A stretch of 64,000 nt of DNA from Amycolatopsis eburnea (lineage in GTDB: Bacteria; Actinomycetota; Actinomycetes; Mycobacteriales; Pseudonocardiaceae), in assembly GCF_003937945.1 (NCBI RefSeq), contig NZ_RSEC01000021.1, positions 310,001-374,000 of the forward strand. The letters run 5' to 3'. Under the pieces are notes generated by a model. That model did no database searches, had not been told where the DNA came from, and worked only from the letters and a program-made list of their open reading frames with translations. This document shows, in pieces, positions 8,033 through 15,237 of this stretch. The translations under genes and the position numbers were made by a program. The first letter of the stretch is position 1; every line of letters starts with the position of its first letter.

Positions 8033-9094
8033 ATGAGCGGCGCGGACCACGAGACGGACGTGGTGGTGATCGGGGCGGGCCAGGCGGGCCTGTCCGCGGC
8101 GTACCACCTGCGGCGTGCCGGGTTCGCCAACCGGACCGGTTTCGTCGTGCTGGACCACGGGAAGCGCGCCGGGGGAGCGTGGCAGTACCGCTGGCCGTCG
8201 CTGGTGCTCGGCAAGGTGCACGGCATCCACGACCTGCCCGGGATGGCCTTCGGCACCCCGGACGTGACGCGGCCGGCCTCCGAGGTCGTTTCCGAGTACT
8301 TCGCGCGTTTCGAGAGCGTGTACGACCTCCCGGTGCTGCGGCCCGTCGACGTCCGGTCGGTGACGCGCGCGGGGGAGCGGCTCGTGGTTTCGAGCCCGGC
8401 GGAATCCTGGTCCGCGCGGGCGGTGATCAGCGCGACCGGCACCTGGGACCGGCCGTTCTGGCCGCACTACCCCGGCCAGGAGACCTTCGCCGGCCGCCAG
8501 GTGCACACCGCGGACTACCGCGGCCCCGAAGACTTCCGCGGCGCGCGGGTGGTCGTGGTCGGCGGCGGGGCGTCGGCCGTGCAGCTGCTGATGGAGTTCG
8601 CCCCGCTCGCCCGCGCGACGGCCTGGGTGACGCGCCGCCCGCCGGTCTGGCGGGACGAGCCGTTCAGCGAGAACTGGGGACGCACGGCCGTCGCGAAGGT
8701 CGACGAGCGGGTGCGGGCCGGGCTGCCGCCCGAGAGCGTGGTGAGCGTGACCGATCTGGCCGTGACGCCGGAGGTGCGCGCCGCCCGCGCGGCCGGGATC
8801 CTGGACCGGCGGCCGATGTTCGCCCGGATCGTGCCGTCCGGCGTCGAGTGGGCGGACGGCACCCGCTTCGACGCCGACGTGATCCTCTGGGCCACCGGCT
8901 TCCGCGCGGCGATCGACCACCTCGCCCCGCTGCACATCCGCGAGCCGGGCGGCGGCATCCGCGTGGACGGCACGCGGGTGGCCCTCGAGCCGCGCCTGCA
9001 CCTGGTGGGGTACGGGCCGTCGGCGAGCACGGTCGGAGCCAACCGGGCGGGCCGGGCCGCGGTGGCGGAGATCCGGAAACTGCTGCAGCGCTGA
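8033..9094 (+). CDS. Flavin-dependent monooxygenase-like NAD(P)/FAD oxidoreductase
   Basis: 353 residues with two Rossmann motifs: GAGQAG near residue 15 for FAD and GGGASA near residue 180 for NAD(P)H. GTWDRP and the late ATG motif (WATGFRAAIDHL) are typical of the CzcO/ArsO-type branch of flavoprotein monooxygenases. It is shorter than Baeyer-Villiger enzymes and lacks their long insertions. Such proteins hydroxylate or oxidise small molecules, and nothing nearby fixes the substrate. The gene starts 45 nt after the diguanylate cyclase and is followed 20 nt after its stop by a perfect 18-bp hairpin, so it may be co-transcribed with the cyclase and end there. Confidence 0.82.
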   Translation: MSGADHETDVVVIGAGQAGLSAAYHLRRAGFANRTGFVVLDHGKRAGGAWQYRWPSLVLGKVHGIHDLPGMAFGTPDVTRPASEVVSEYFARFESVYDLPVLRPVDVRSVTRAGERLVVSSPAESWSARAVISATGTWDRPFWPHYPGQETFAGRQVHTADYRGPEDFRGARVVVVGGGASAVQLLMEFAPLARATAWVTRRPPVWRDEPFSENWGRTAVAKVDERVRAGLPPESVVSVTDLAVTPEVRAARAAGILDRRPMFARIVPSGVEWADGTRFDADVILWATGFRAAIDHLAPLHIREPGGGIRVDGTRVALEPRLHLVGYGPSASTVGANRAGRAAVAEIRKLLQR

Positions 9095-9113
9095 GCCGGG
9101 CGGCCCCACACGT

Positions 9114-9162
9114 CATGAAAGGGTCGTTCATCTCACCAGACGCCATGAACGACCCTTTCATG
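9114..9162 (+). terminator. Perfect 18-bp stem hairpin, family B copy 1
   Basis: The arms at 9114-9131 and 9145-9162 are exact reverse complements (CATGAAAGGGTCGTTCAT) around a 13-nt loop, CTCACCAGACGCC. A second copy with nearly the same stem and loop occurs at 44544-44602. It follows the flavoprotein gene by 20 nt. It probably acts as a terminator, and the conserved loop suggests a repeat family rather than independent hairpins. Confidence 0.75.
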
Positions 9163-9304
9163 GCATCTCTGCGGCGCCGGGCAAGCCGCCGTCCTTGGCC
9201 GCATCCCGGCGCACGGGGCAGTATCCCGGTCACCGAAACATCCGCTGATCAGCGGAAACCGCCAAAAACTCACCCTCTTGACCGATTCAACGCCAAGACA
9301 AGTC

Positions 9305-9334
9305 TTGTCAGCCGAACCCGCTCCTCGTTAAAGT
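9305..9334 (+). promoter_or_regulatory. Predicted promoter of the phosphatase operon
   Basis: TTGTCA (9305-9310) and TAAAGT (9329-9334) are separated by 18 nt, close to the vegetative consensus in a locally AT-richer stretch. The expected start of transcription, near 9341, coincides with the 21-bp palindrome. The rest of the 325-nt gap 9095-9419 holds the family B hairpin and no further gene that I can see. Confidence 0.55.
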
Positions 9335-9340
9335 CCGCTT

Positions 9341-9361
9341 AGTTAGGAAACTTTCCTAACT
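9341..9361. promoter_or_regulatory. Perfect 21-bp palindrome, probable operator
   Basis: Arms of 10 bp (AGTTAGGAAA and its complement) flank a single central C. The site begins 7 nt after a -10-like hexamer, so a bound protein would overlap the transcription start of the metallophosphatase operon. This placement suits a repressor. I recall similar TTAGGAAA-N-TTTCCTAA elements before secreted-protein genes of actinobacteria, but the binding protein is not evident here. Confidence 0.6.
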
Positions 9362-9419
9362 GTTTGCCCCGACGCCGCAACCCCGTCAAGCCACCGCCAA
9401 GGCCCTTAAGGAGTGCGAC

Positions 9420-11018
9420 GTGCCGTCCACCCGATTACGCCCCCTCGCCCGGCTCGCCCCGGTGCTCGCCGCCGTGGTCCTGCTGCCCTCCGCGATCACC
9501 GCGGCCGCCAGTGCCGAGGCCGCCGATGTGCTGCTCTCGCAAGGCAAGCCCGTGGCCACCTCCACCATCGAAAGCTCCTCCTACACCGGGGCGAAGGCCG
9601 TCGACGGCAGCACCACCACGCGGTGGGCCAGCGCCGAAGGGTCCGACCCGCAGTGGCTGCGGATCGACCTCGGCCAGCCCGCCACCATCCACCGCGTGCT
9701 GCTCAACTGGGAAGCCGCGTACGCCAAGAAGTACCGGATCGAGGTCTCCGACGACGGCTCGACGTTCACCACCGCCGCCAGCGTCGACACCGGGGACGGC
9801 AAGATCGACGACCTGACCGGGCTGTCGGCCCACGGCCGGTTCGTGCGGTTCGTCGGCCTCACCCGCGGCACCAGCTACGGCTACTCCTTCTGGGAGATGC
9901 AGGTCTTCGGCAGCACCGACTCCTCCGGCGACACCCAGCCGCCGACCGTCCCGGCCGGGCTCACCGCCGGGACCGCGACCGCCACCAGCGTCCCGCTCAC
10001 CTGGAGCGCCGCCACCGACAACACCGGCGTCGCCGGGTACGACATCCTGCGCAACGGCACCGCCGTCGCCACCAGCGCGACGACGTCCTACACCGACACC
10101 GGGCTCACGCCGGACACCAGCTACACCTACGCCGTCCGCGCGCGCGACAACGCGGGCAACGTCTCGGCCGCCGGCACGCCGATCACCGTGAAGACCGCCG
10201 CCGGGAGCGCGGGGTTCGTGCTCGCCGCGGCCGGTGACATCGCCGAACGGTGCACCGCCAGCAGTTCCAGCTGTGCCCACGTCAAGACCGCGAAGCTCGT
10301 GGAAACCATGAACCCCGCGGCCGTGATCACCATGGGCGACAACCAGTACGACGACGCCCACCTGTCGGACTTCAAGTCCTACTACGACACGACCTGGGGC
10401 AAGTTCAAGAGCAAGACCAAGCCCATCCCCGGCAACCACGAGACCTACGACGACACGCCGTACAAGGGCTACGACAGCTACTTCGGCGCCATCGCGAAGC
10501 CCAACGGCCAGCGCTACTACAGCTGGGAAATGGGCAACTGGCACTTCATCGCCCTGGACTCCAACGACTTCGCCACCCACGAGTTCGGCCCGGACGAGCA
10601 GATGGCGTGGCTGAAGCAGGATCTCGCCGCCAACAAGAAGGGCTGCGTCGCCGCCTACTGGCACCACCCGCGGTGGAGCTCCGGTGACCACGGCGACAAC
10701 CCCGACAGCATCGAGCTGTGGAACCTGATGGTGGCCAGCAAGGTCGACCTGGTCCTCAACGGGCACGACCACGACTACGAGCGGTTCGTTCCGCAGAACG
10801 CCGACGGCAAGGCCGACGCCGGCGGCCCGGTCGAGATCGTCGGCGGCTCCGGCGGCGCGAGCCTCTACAACCTGAGCTCGCCGCACGCCACGACCGCCAA
10901 GCTGCTCAAGACCTACGGCGTGCTGAAGCTGTCCATGACCGACACCAGCTTCCAGTCGCAGCTCATCGGCGTCGACGGCAAGGTCCTGGACAGCAGCCCG
11001 ACCTACACCTGCCACTAG
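9420..11018 (+). CDS. Secreted metallophosphatase with discoidin and fibronectin III domains
   Basis: 532 residues. A Sec signal peptide (basic start, hydrophobic core about 12-30, ASAEA-type cleavage region near 35) precedes an F5/8 type C (discoidin) carbohydrate-binding domain (about 38-165), a fibronectin type III domain (about 172-262) and a calcineurin-like phosphoesterase domain (about 268-530). The last shows the metal motifs AAAGDIAE, MGDNQYDD, PGNHE, WHHP and NGHDHDYER, a complete dinuclear site. The protein should be exported and hydrolyse a phosphoester, perhaps scavenging phosphate from glycan- or surface-bound substrates. The GTG start has AAGGAG 6 nt upstream. It is the first gene of a three-gene operon with an MFS transporter and a beta-propeller protein. 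Confidence 0.92.
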   Translation: MPSTRLRPLARLAPVLAAVVLLPSAITAAASAEAADVLLSQGKPVATSTIESSSYTGAKAVDGSTTTRWASAEGSDPQWLRIDLGQPATIHRVLLNWEAAYAKKYRIEVSDDGSTFTTAASVDTGDGKIDDLTGLSAHGRFVRFVGLTRGTSYGYSFWEMQVFGSTDSSGDTQPPTVPAGLTAGTATATSVPLTWSAATDNTGVAGYDILRNGTAVATSATTSYTDTGLTPDTSYTYAVRARDNAGNVSAAGTPITVKTAAGSAGFVLAAAGDIAERCTASSSSCAHVKTAKLVETMNPAAVITMGDNQYDDAHLSDFKSYYDTTWGKFKSKTKPIPGNHETYDDTPYKGYDSYFGAIAKPNGQRYYSWEMGNWHFIALDSNDFATHEFGPDEQMAWLKQDLAANKKGCVAAYWHHPRWSSGDHGDNPDSIELWNLMVASKVDLVLNGHDHDYERFVPQNADGKADAGGPVEIVGGSGGASLYNLSSPHATTAKLLKTYGVLKLSMTDTSFQSQLIGVDGKVLDSSPTYTCH

Positions 11019-11029
11019 GGGGGGCGAGC

Positions 11030-12262
11030 ATGTACATCGCGGCAAGCCGGACCTCGGACCTGGCGGCGGGCACCGACCGGAAACCCGCGCTGAAGCGGGT
11101 GTCGGCCAACGTCGTCGCCCTCGGCGCGGTCAGCCTGGTCACCGACGTCTCCTCGGAGATGGTGACCGCCGTCCTCCCGCTCTACCTGGTGCTCGGCCTC
11201 GGCCTGAACCCGCTGCAGTTCGGGCTGCTCGACGGGCTCTACGCGGGCGCCACCGCGGTGGTGCGGGTGCTCGGCGGGCACCTCGCCGACCGGTGGCGGC
11301 GGCTCAAGGCGGTCGCCGGGTTCGGGTACGGCTTGTCCGCGGTGTGCAAGCTCGGGCTGGTCGCGGCCGGCTCGTCGGTCGCGGCGATCGGCGTCGTCCT
11401 CGCCGCCGACCGCACCGGCAAGGGGCTGCGCACCGGCCCGCGCGACGCGCTGATCTCGCTGTCCAGCGAGCCGGACACGCTCGGCCGGTCGTTCGGGGTG
11501 CACCGGGCGATGGACACCGTCGGCGCGTTCCTCGGCCCGCTCGTGGCCATGGCCGTGCTGGCGGTGAGCCTCGGCAGCTACACGAGCGTCTTCTTCACCA
11601 GCTTCTGCATCGCGGCCATTGCGGTGCTGCTGCTTGCCCTGTTCGTCCACGACCGGCCCGGCGCGGTCGACCGGGCGGCCGTCTCGCTGCGGGCCGCGTT
11701 CGGCCTGCTGCGGCAGCAGGACTTCCGGCGCGTCGCGCTCTGGGCGGCGCTGCTGGGACTGGTGACGGTCGGGGATTCGTTCGTCTACCTCGTCCTGCAA
11801 CGGCGGTGGGAGATCGCGGCGACGTGGTTCCCGCTGCTGCCGCTCGGCACCGCCGGCGTCTACCTCGTGCTGGCCGTGCCGCTCGGCAAGCTCGCCGACC
11901 GCGTCGGGCGCTGGCCCGTCTTCCTCGGCGGGCACGCCGCGCTGTGCCTGGCCCTGGTGCTGCTCTGCGGCCCACAGGCCGGGCTCTGGCTCGGGATCGT
12001 CGCGCTCGGCCTGCACGGCGTGTTCTACGCGGCCACCGACGGCGTCCTGATGGCCGCCGCCGGGCCGCTCATCCCGCGTGACCTGCGGGCCACCGGGATG
12101 GCCGTGGTGCAGACCGGGCAGGCCGTCGCCCGGATGCTCTCGTCCGTCCTCTTCGGACTGGCGTGGACGCTGTGGGACCTGCGGCCCGCGGTGCTCGTCG
12201 CCGCGGCCTGCCTGGCCGCCGTCGCCCTCGCCGCCGCCCTCGTGAAACCGGTGCGCCCGTGA
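11030..12262 (+). CDS. Major facilitator superfamily transporter
   Basis: 410 residues with about twelve hydrophobic segments and the MFS loop motif GGHLADRWRR between helices 2 and 3. The substrate cannot be read from the sequence. GTGKGLRTGPRDALI-like and FGVHRAMDTVGAFLGP segments are shared with a group of MFS proteins of unknown substrate. The gene begins 12 nt after the metallophosphatase stop, behind a run of G residues that includes the ribosome binding site, and ends in a 4-nt overlap with the next gene. Co-transcription with a secreted phosphatase suggests uptake or export linked to that enzyme, but this is an inference. Confidence 0.85.
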   Translation: MYIAASRTSDLAAGTDRKPALKRVSANVVALGAVSLVTDVSSEMVTAVLPLYLVLGLGLNPLQFGLLDGLYAGATAVVRVLGGHLADRWRRLKAVAGFGYGLSAVCKLGLVAAGSSVAAIGVVLAADRTGKGLRTGPRDALISLSSEPDTLGRSFGVHRAMDTVGAFLGPLVAMAVLAVSLGSYTSVFFTSFCIAAIAVLLLALFVHDRPGAVDRAAVSLRAAFGLLRQQDFRRVALWAALLGLVTVGDSFVYLVLQRRWEIAATWFPLLPLGTAGVYLVLAVPLGKLADRVGRWPVFLGGHAALCLALVLLCGPQAGLWLGIVALGLHGVFYAATDGVLMAAAGPLIPRDLRATGMAVVQTGQAVARMLSSVLFGLAWTLWDLRPAVLVAAACLAAVALAAALVKPVRP

Positions 12263-13203
12263 AGAAACTCGTCCTCGCCCTCGCCGGGACCGCGCTCCTG
12301 GTCGCCGCGGCCGTCGCGTACACGGTCACCTCGCGGCACGACACCGCCGAAGCCGGCCCGGCCGCGCAGCTCACCCTCGCCCCCGGGCAGCTGTTCTTCC
12401 GCGACACCGCCAGCGGCCGCGTCGGCGCTGTCCCGCTCGCCGACCCGGGCGCGAAACCGCAGCTCAGTGCCCTGAAGTGTGACCGGTTCGCGGTCGCCGG
12501 GCAGACGGCGGTGTGCCTGGCCGTCCAGCCGGGGACGCTCCCGGCGGTCACCGACGTCCTCGTCCTCGACGGCAGGCTCGGTGTCCGCCACACCGAAACC
12601 CTGCCCGGCACCCCGAGCCGCGCGCGCGTCTCGCCGGACGGCAAGCGCGTCTACTGGACGTTGTTCGTCACCGGCGACTCCTACGCGCAGACCGGGTTCT
12701 CCACCCGCGCGGGACTGTACGAAGTGGACACCGGGCGGCTGGTCAAGACGATCGAGGAGCTGCCCGTCTTCGTCGGCGGCAAGCGCTACTTCGCGGCCGA
12801 CGTCAACTACTGGGGCATCACGTTCGCCCCCGACGGCAACCGCTTCTACGCCACGCTCGGCAGCAAGGGCACGACGTACCTCGTCGAAGCCGACTACGGG
12901 CGCTACCGCGGGAAGGCGCTGCGGGAGAACGTCGAGTGCCCGTCGCTGTCGCCGGACGGCAAGCGGGTGGCGTTCAAGAAGAAGGTCGGCGAAGGCGTCT
13001 GGCGGCTTTCCGTGCTCGACCTCGCGAGCCTGGCGGAAACCGAGCCGGCGGAAACCCGCAGCGTCGACGACCAGGCGCTCTGGCAGGACGACCACACCGT
13101 GCTCTACGGCCTCGAAAACGCGGTCTGGGCGGTGCCGGCCGACGGCTCCGGTGCGCCGCGCCGGCTGGTCGGCGGCGCCGCGTCGCCCGCCGTCACGGGG
13201 TGA
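12259..13203 (+). CDS. Membrane-anchored or secreted TolB-like beta-propeller protein
   Basis: 314 residues. An N-terminal hydrophobic segment (about 3-22, after a KK start) is either a signal peptide or an anchor with the rest outside. The body holds several propeller-type repeats recognisable by SPDGKRVYW, APDGNRFYA and SPDGKRVAF (PD40/TolB type). Such propellers bind proteins or ligands and have no catalytic residues of their own. The GTG start overlaps the MFS stop in a GTGA arrangement. It probably works outside the cell with the phosphatase or as a binding partner of the transporter. Its 3' end overlaps the convergent TetR gene by 11 nt. Confidence 0.75.
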   Translation: MKKLVLALAGTALLVAAAVAYTVTSRHDTAEAGPAAQLTLAPGQLFFRDTASGRVGAVPLADPGAKPQLSALKCDRFAVAGQTAVCLAVQPGTLPAVTDVLVLDGRLGVRHTETLPGTPSRARVSPDGKRVYWTLFVTGDSYAQTGFSTRAGLYEVDTGRLVKTIEELPVFVGGKRYFAADVNYWGITFAPDGNRFYATLGSKGTTYLVEADYGRYRGKALRENVECPSLSPDGKRVAFKKKVGEGVWRLSVLDLASLAETEPAETRSVDDQALWQDDHTVLYGLENAVWAVPADGSGAPRRLVGGAASPAVTG

Positions 13204-13765
13204 CGTCCACCGCCGAAAACAGCGTCCGCACGCAGAGGTCGCGCAGCTCGGCCTGGGTGATCTTCGGCTGGTCGAGCCAGTCGAGGATGACGGTGGCGAC
13301 GAACGCCAGCCAGCCGCGGACGGCCACCCGGGTCGTCTCGGTGACGGTGGTCAGCGCGCCGAGCGCGGTCAGGATGCGCTCGGCGTTCGCGGCCATCCCG
13401 GCCTCGCGGATCCGCAGGACCTCGCGGTCGGCGCCCGCGGCGGCGCGGTGCACGACGCGGTAGCCGTCGGGGTGCGTGCGCGCGAACTCGAGGTACACGT
13501 CGAGCCCGGCCCGCAGCTGCTCCGCGACGGGCAGCGCCGGGTCGGGCTCGCTCATCTCCAGCAGCTGGTCGCGCTGGCTCCGGACGATCTCGAGGAAGAA
13601 CTCCTTCTTCGTCGGGAAGTAGTGGTACAGCAAGCCGCGCGAGACCTGCGCGATCTCCGCGACCTCTTCGATCCACACCTCGTCGTACGGCCGCGACGCG
13701 AACAGCCCGGCGCCGATGGTCAGCAGCTGCTCCCGCCGCTCCTGCGTGCTCAGCCTGGTCCGCAT
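13193..13765 (-). CDS. TetR-family repressor beside a CYP102-like P450
   Basis: 190 residues with a helix-turn-helix at about 30-50 (VAEIAQVSRGLLYHYFPTKK), the classic TetR N-terminus. The C-terminal ligand domain is variable. It is divergent from the P450 gene with only 77 nt between the starts. That gap contains two similar TTG-N7/8-GGTTCA elements that would suit this regulator. In Bacillus megaterium the fatty-acid hydroxylase P450BM3 (CYP102A1) is controlled by the neighbouring TetR-type Bm3R1. The same pairing here suggests a repressor relieved by fatty acids or similar inducers, by analogy only. Confidence 0.88.
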   Translation of the reverse strand: MRTRLSTQERREQLLTIGAGLFASRPYDEVWIEEVAEIAQVSRGLLYHYFPTKKEFFLEIVRSQRDQLLEMSEPDPALPVAEQLRAGLDVYLEFARTHPDGYRVVHRAAAGADREVLRIREAGMAANAERILTALGALTTVTETTRVAVRGWLAFVATVILDWLDQPKITQAELRDLCVRTLFSAVDVTP

Positions 13766-13778
13766 CCCCCGAGCTTAC

Positions 13779-13830
13779 TTGACACGGGTTCAGTAGCGGG
13801 GGATCGTGAGCTTATTGGATCCGGGTTCAA
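13779..13830. promoter_or_regulatory. Divergent control region with two related operator-like elements
   Basis: Site 1 (13779-13793, TTGACACGGGTTCAG) and site 2 (13815-13830, TTGGATCCGGGTTCAA) share TTG at one end and GGGTTCA at the other. Site 2 is an imperfect 16-bp palindrome with 12 of 16 positions symmetric. One lies near the TetR start and the other just before the P450 ribosome binding site (AAGGAG, 13832-13837), so each could control one direction. Site 1 also contains a consensus-like -35 TTGACA, but I see no clear -10. Confidence 0.5.
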
Positions 13831-13842
13831 CAAGGAGCTGCC

Positions 13843-15237
13843 GTGGACACCAGCGGGATTCCGCACCGGCCGGGCCGCCTGCCGGTGATCGGCGACCTGA
13901 TCGGGGCGAACCCGCGCACGCCGTTGCAGGACACCGTGCGCATCGGCAAGCGGCTCGGCCCGATCTTCACGCGCAAGGTGTTCGGCTTCGAGATCGTCCT
14001 CGTCGGCGGCGTCGACCTGGTCACCGAGCTGAACGACGAGACGAAGTTCGGCAAGCACGTCGGCCTGGGCGTGGAGAACCTGCGCGCCCTCGGCGGCGAC
14101 GGCCTCTTCACCGCGCACACCCACGAACCGAACTGGCGGCTGGCGCACGACATCCTGCAGCCGGCGTTCTCCGCCGAGGCGATGCGCCGCTACCACCCGA
14201 TCATGCTGGACGTCGCCCGCGAGCTCGTGGCGGCGTGGGACGCGGCGAGCGGGCCGGTCGACGTCTCCGCCGACATGACCCGGCTGACCCTGGAGACCAT
14301 CGGCCGGGCCGGCTTCGGCTACCGGTTCGGCTCGTTCGAGCGCCCCGAACCGCACCCGTTCGTCACGGCGATGATCCGCGCGCTGCGGTACGCGCAGCTG
14401 CAGAACGTCAAGCTGCCGTTCGTCCGGCGCGCGTTCGCCGGGACGCCGGAGCAGAACCGCGCCGACATCGCGGTGATGACGGACCTCGTCGACGAGGTCA
14501 TCGCCGAGCGGCGGGGCAGCGGCGAGGAGAGCCGCGACCTGCTCGGCCTGATGCTCACCGAGGGCCACCCGATGACGGGGGAGCGCCTGGACCCGGTGAA
14601 CATCCGCAACCAGGCGATCACGTTCGTCGTCGCCGGCCACGAAACGACGTCCGGCGCGCTGTCGTTCGCGCTGTACTATCTGACCCGCCACCCCGAGCTG
14701 CTGGCGAAGGCCCGCGCGGAGGTCGACGCGGTGTGGGGCGGCCGCGAGCCCGCGTTCGCCGACGTCGCGAAGCTGCGGTACGTGCGCCGCGTGCTGGACG
14801 AGGCGATGCGGCTCTGGCCGACCGCGCCCGGCTACTCCCGCGAAGCACGCGAAGACGTCGTGCTCGGCGGAAAGTACCGGATGCGCAAGGGCGACTGGGT
14901 GGTCGTCCCGCTCCCGCTGGTGCACCGCGACCCCGCGGCCTGGGGCGACGACCCGGAGGCGTTCGACCCGGACCGGTTCGAGCCCGCGGCGGTGCGGAAG
15001 CGGCCGGCGCAGGCGTACAAGCCGTTCGGGACGGGCGAGCGTGCCTGCATCGGCCGCCAGTTCGCGCTGCACGAAGCCGTGCTGGCGCTGGGCGTGGTGC
15101 TGCAGCGCTACGACTTCGACATCGACCCCGCGTACGAGCTGAAGATCGTCGAGTCGCTGACGCTGAAGCCGAGCGGCTTCACCCTGCGTCCCCGGGTCCG
15201 GCTCAGGACTTCAGATAGCGCACCTGCCCCGGCTTGA
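13843..15237 (+). CDS. CYP102-like cytochrome P450 (heme domain only)
   Basis: 464 residues closely resembling the heme domain of P450BM3. The I-helix reads AGHETTSGALSFALYYL (A264, E267, T268 in this protein, nearly BM3 numbering). The GLFTAHTHEPNW region holds the residue equivalent to BM3 Phe87. The heme loop is PFGTGERACIGRQFALHEA with the cysteine ligand at about 402. Family members hydroxylate fatty acids near the omega end. The protein ends where BM3 would continue into its fused reductase, so electrons must come from separate partners. Streptomyces coelicolor CYP102B1 is a known case of such a stand-alone domain. The GTG start has AAGGAG 5 nt upstream. The 3' end overlaps convergent iolD by 35 nt. 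Confidence 0.92.
   Translation: MDTSGIPHRPGRLPVIGDLIGANPRTPLQDTVRIGKRLGPIFTRKVFGFEIVLVGGVDLVTELNDETKFGKHVGLGVENLRALGGDGLFTAHTHEPNWRLAHDILQPAFSAEAMRRYHPIMLDVARELVAAWDAASGPVDVSADMTRLTLETIGRAGFGYRFGSFERPEPHPFVTAMIRALRYAQLQNVKLPFVRRAFAGTPEQNRADIAVMTDLVDEVIAERRGSGEESRDLLGLMLTEGHPMTGERLDPVNIRNQAITFVVAGHETTSGALSFALYYLTRHPELLAKARAEVDAVWGGREPAFADVAKLRYVRRVLDEAMRLWPTAPGYSREAREDVVLGGKYRMRKGDWVVVPLPLVHRDPAAWGDDPEAFDPDRFEPAAVRKRPAQAYKPFGTGERACIGRQFALHEAVLALGVVLQRYDFDIDPAYELKIVESLTLKPSGFTLRPRVRLRTSDSAPAPA

Noticed and set aside
9114..9162. Small genes encoding MKGSF...MNDPFM-like peptides in hairpins
   Set aside because: The peptides follow from the palindromic DNA (both strands read alike), without ribosome binding sites; treated as hairpin repeats.
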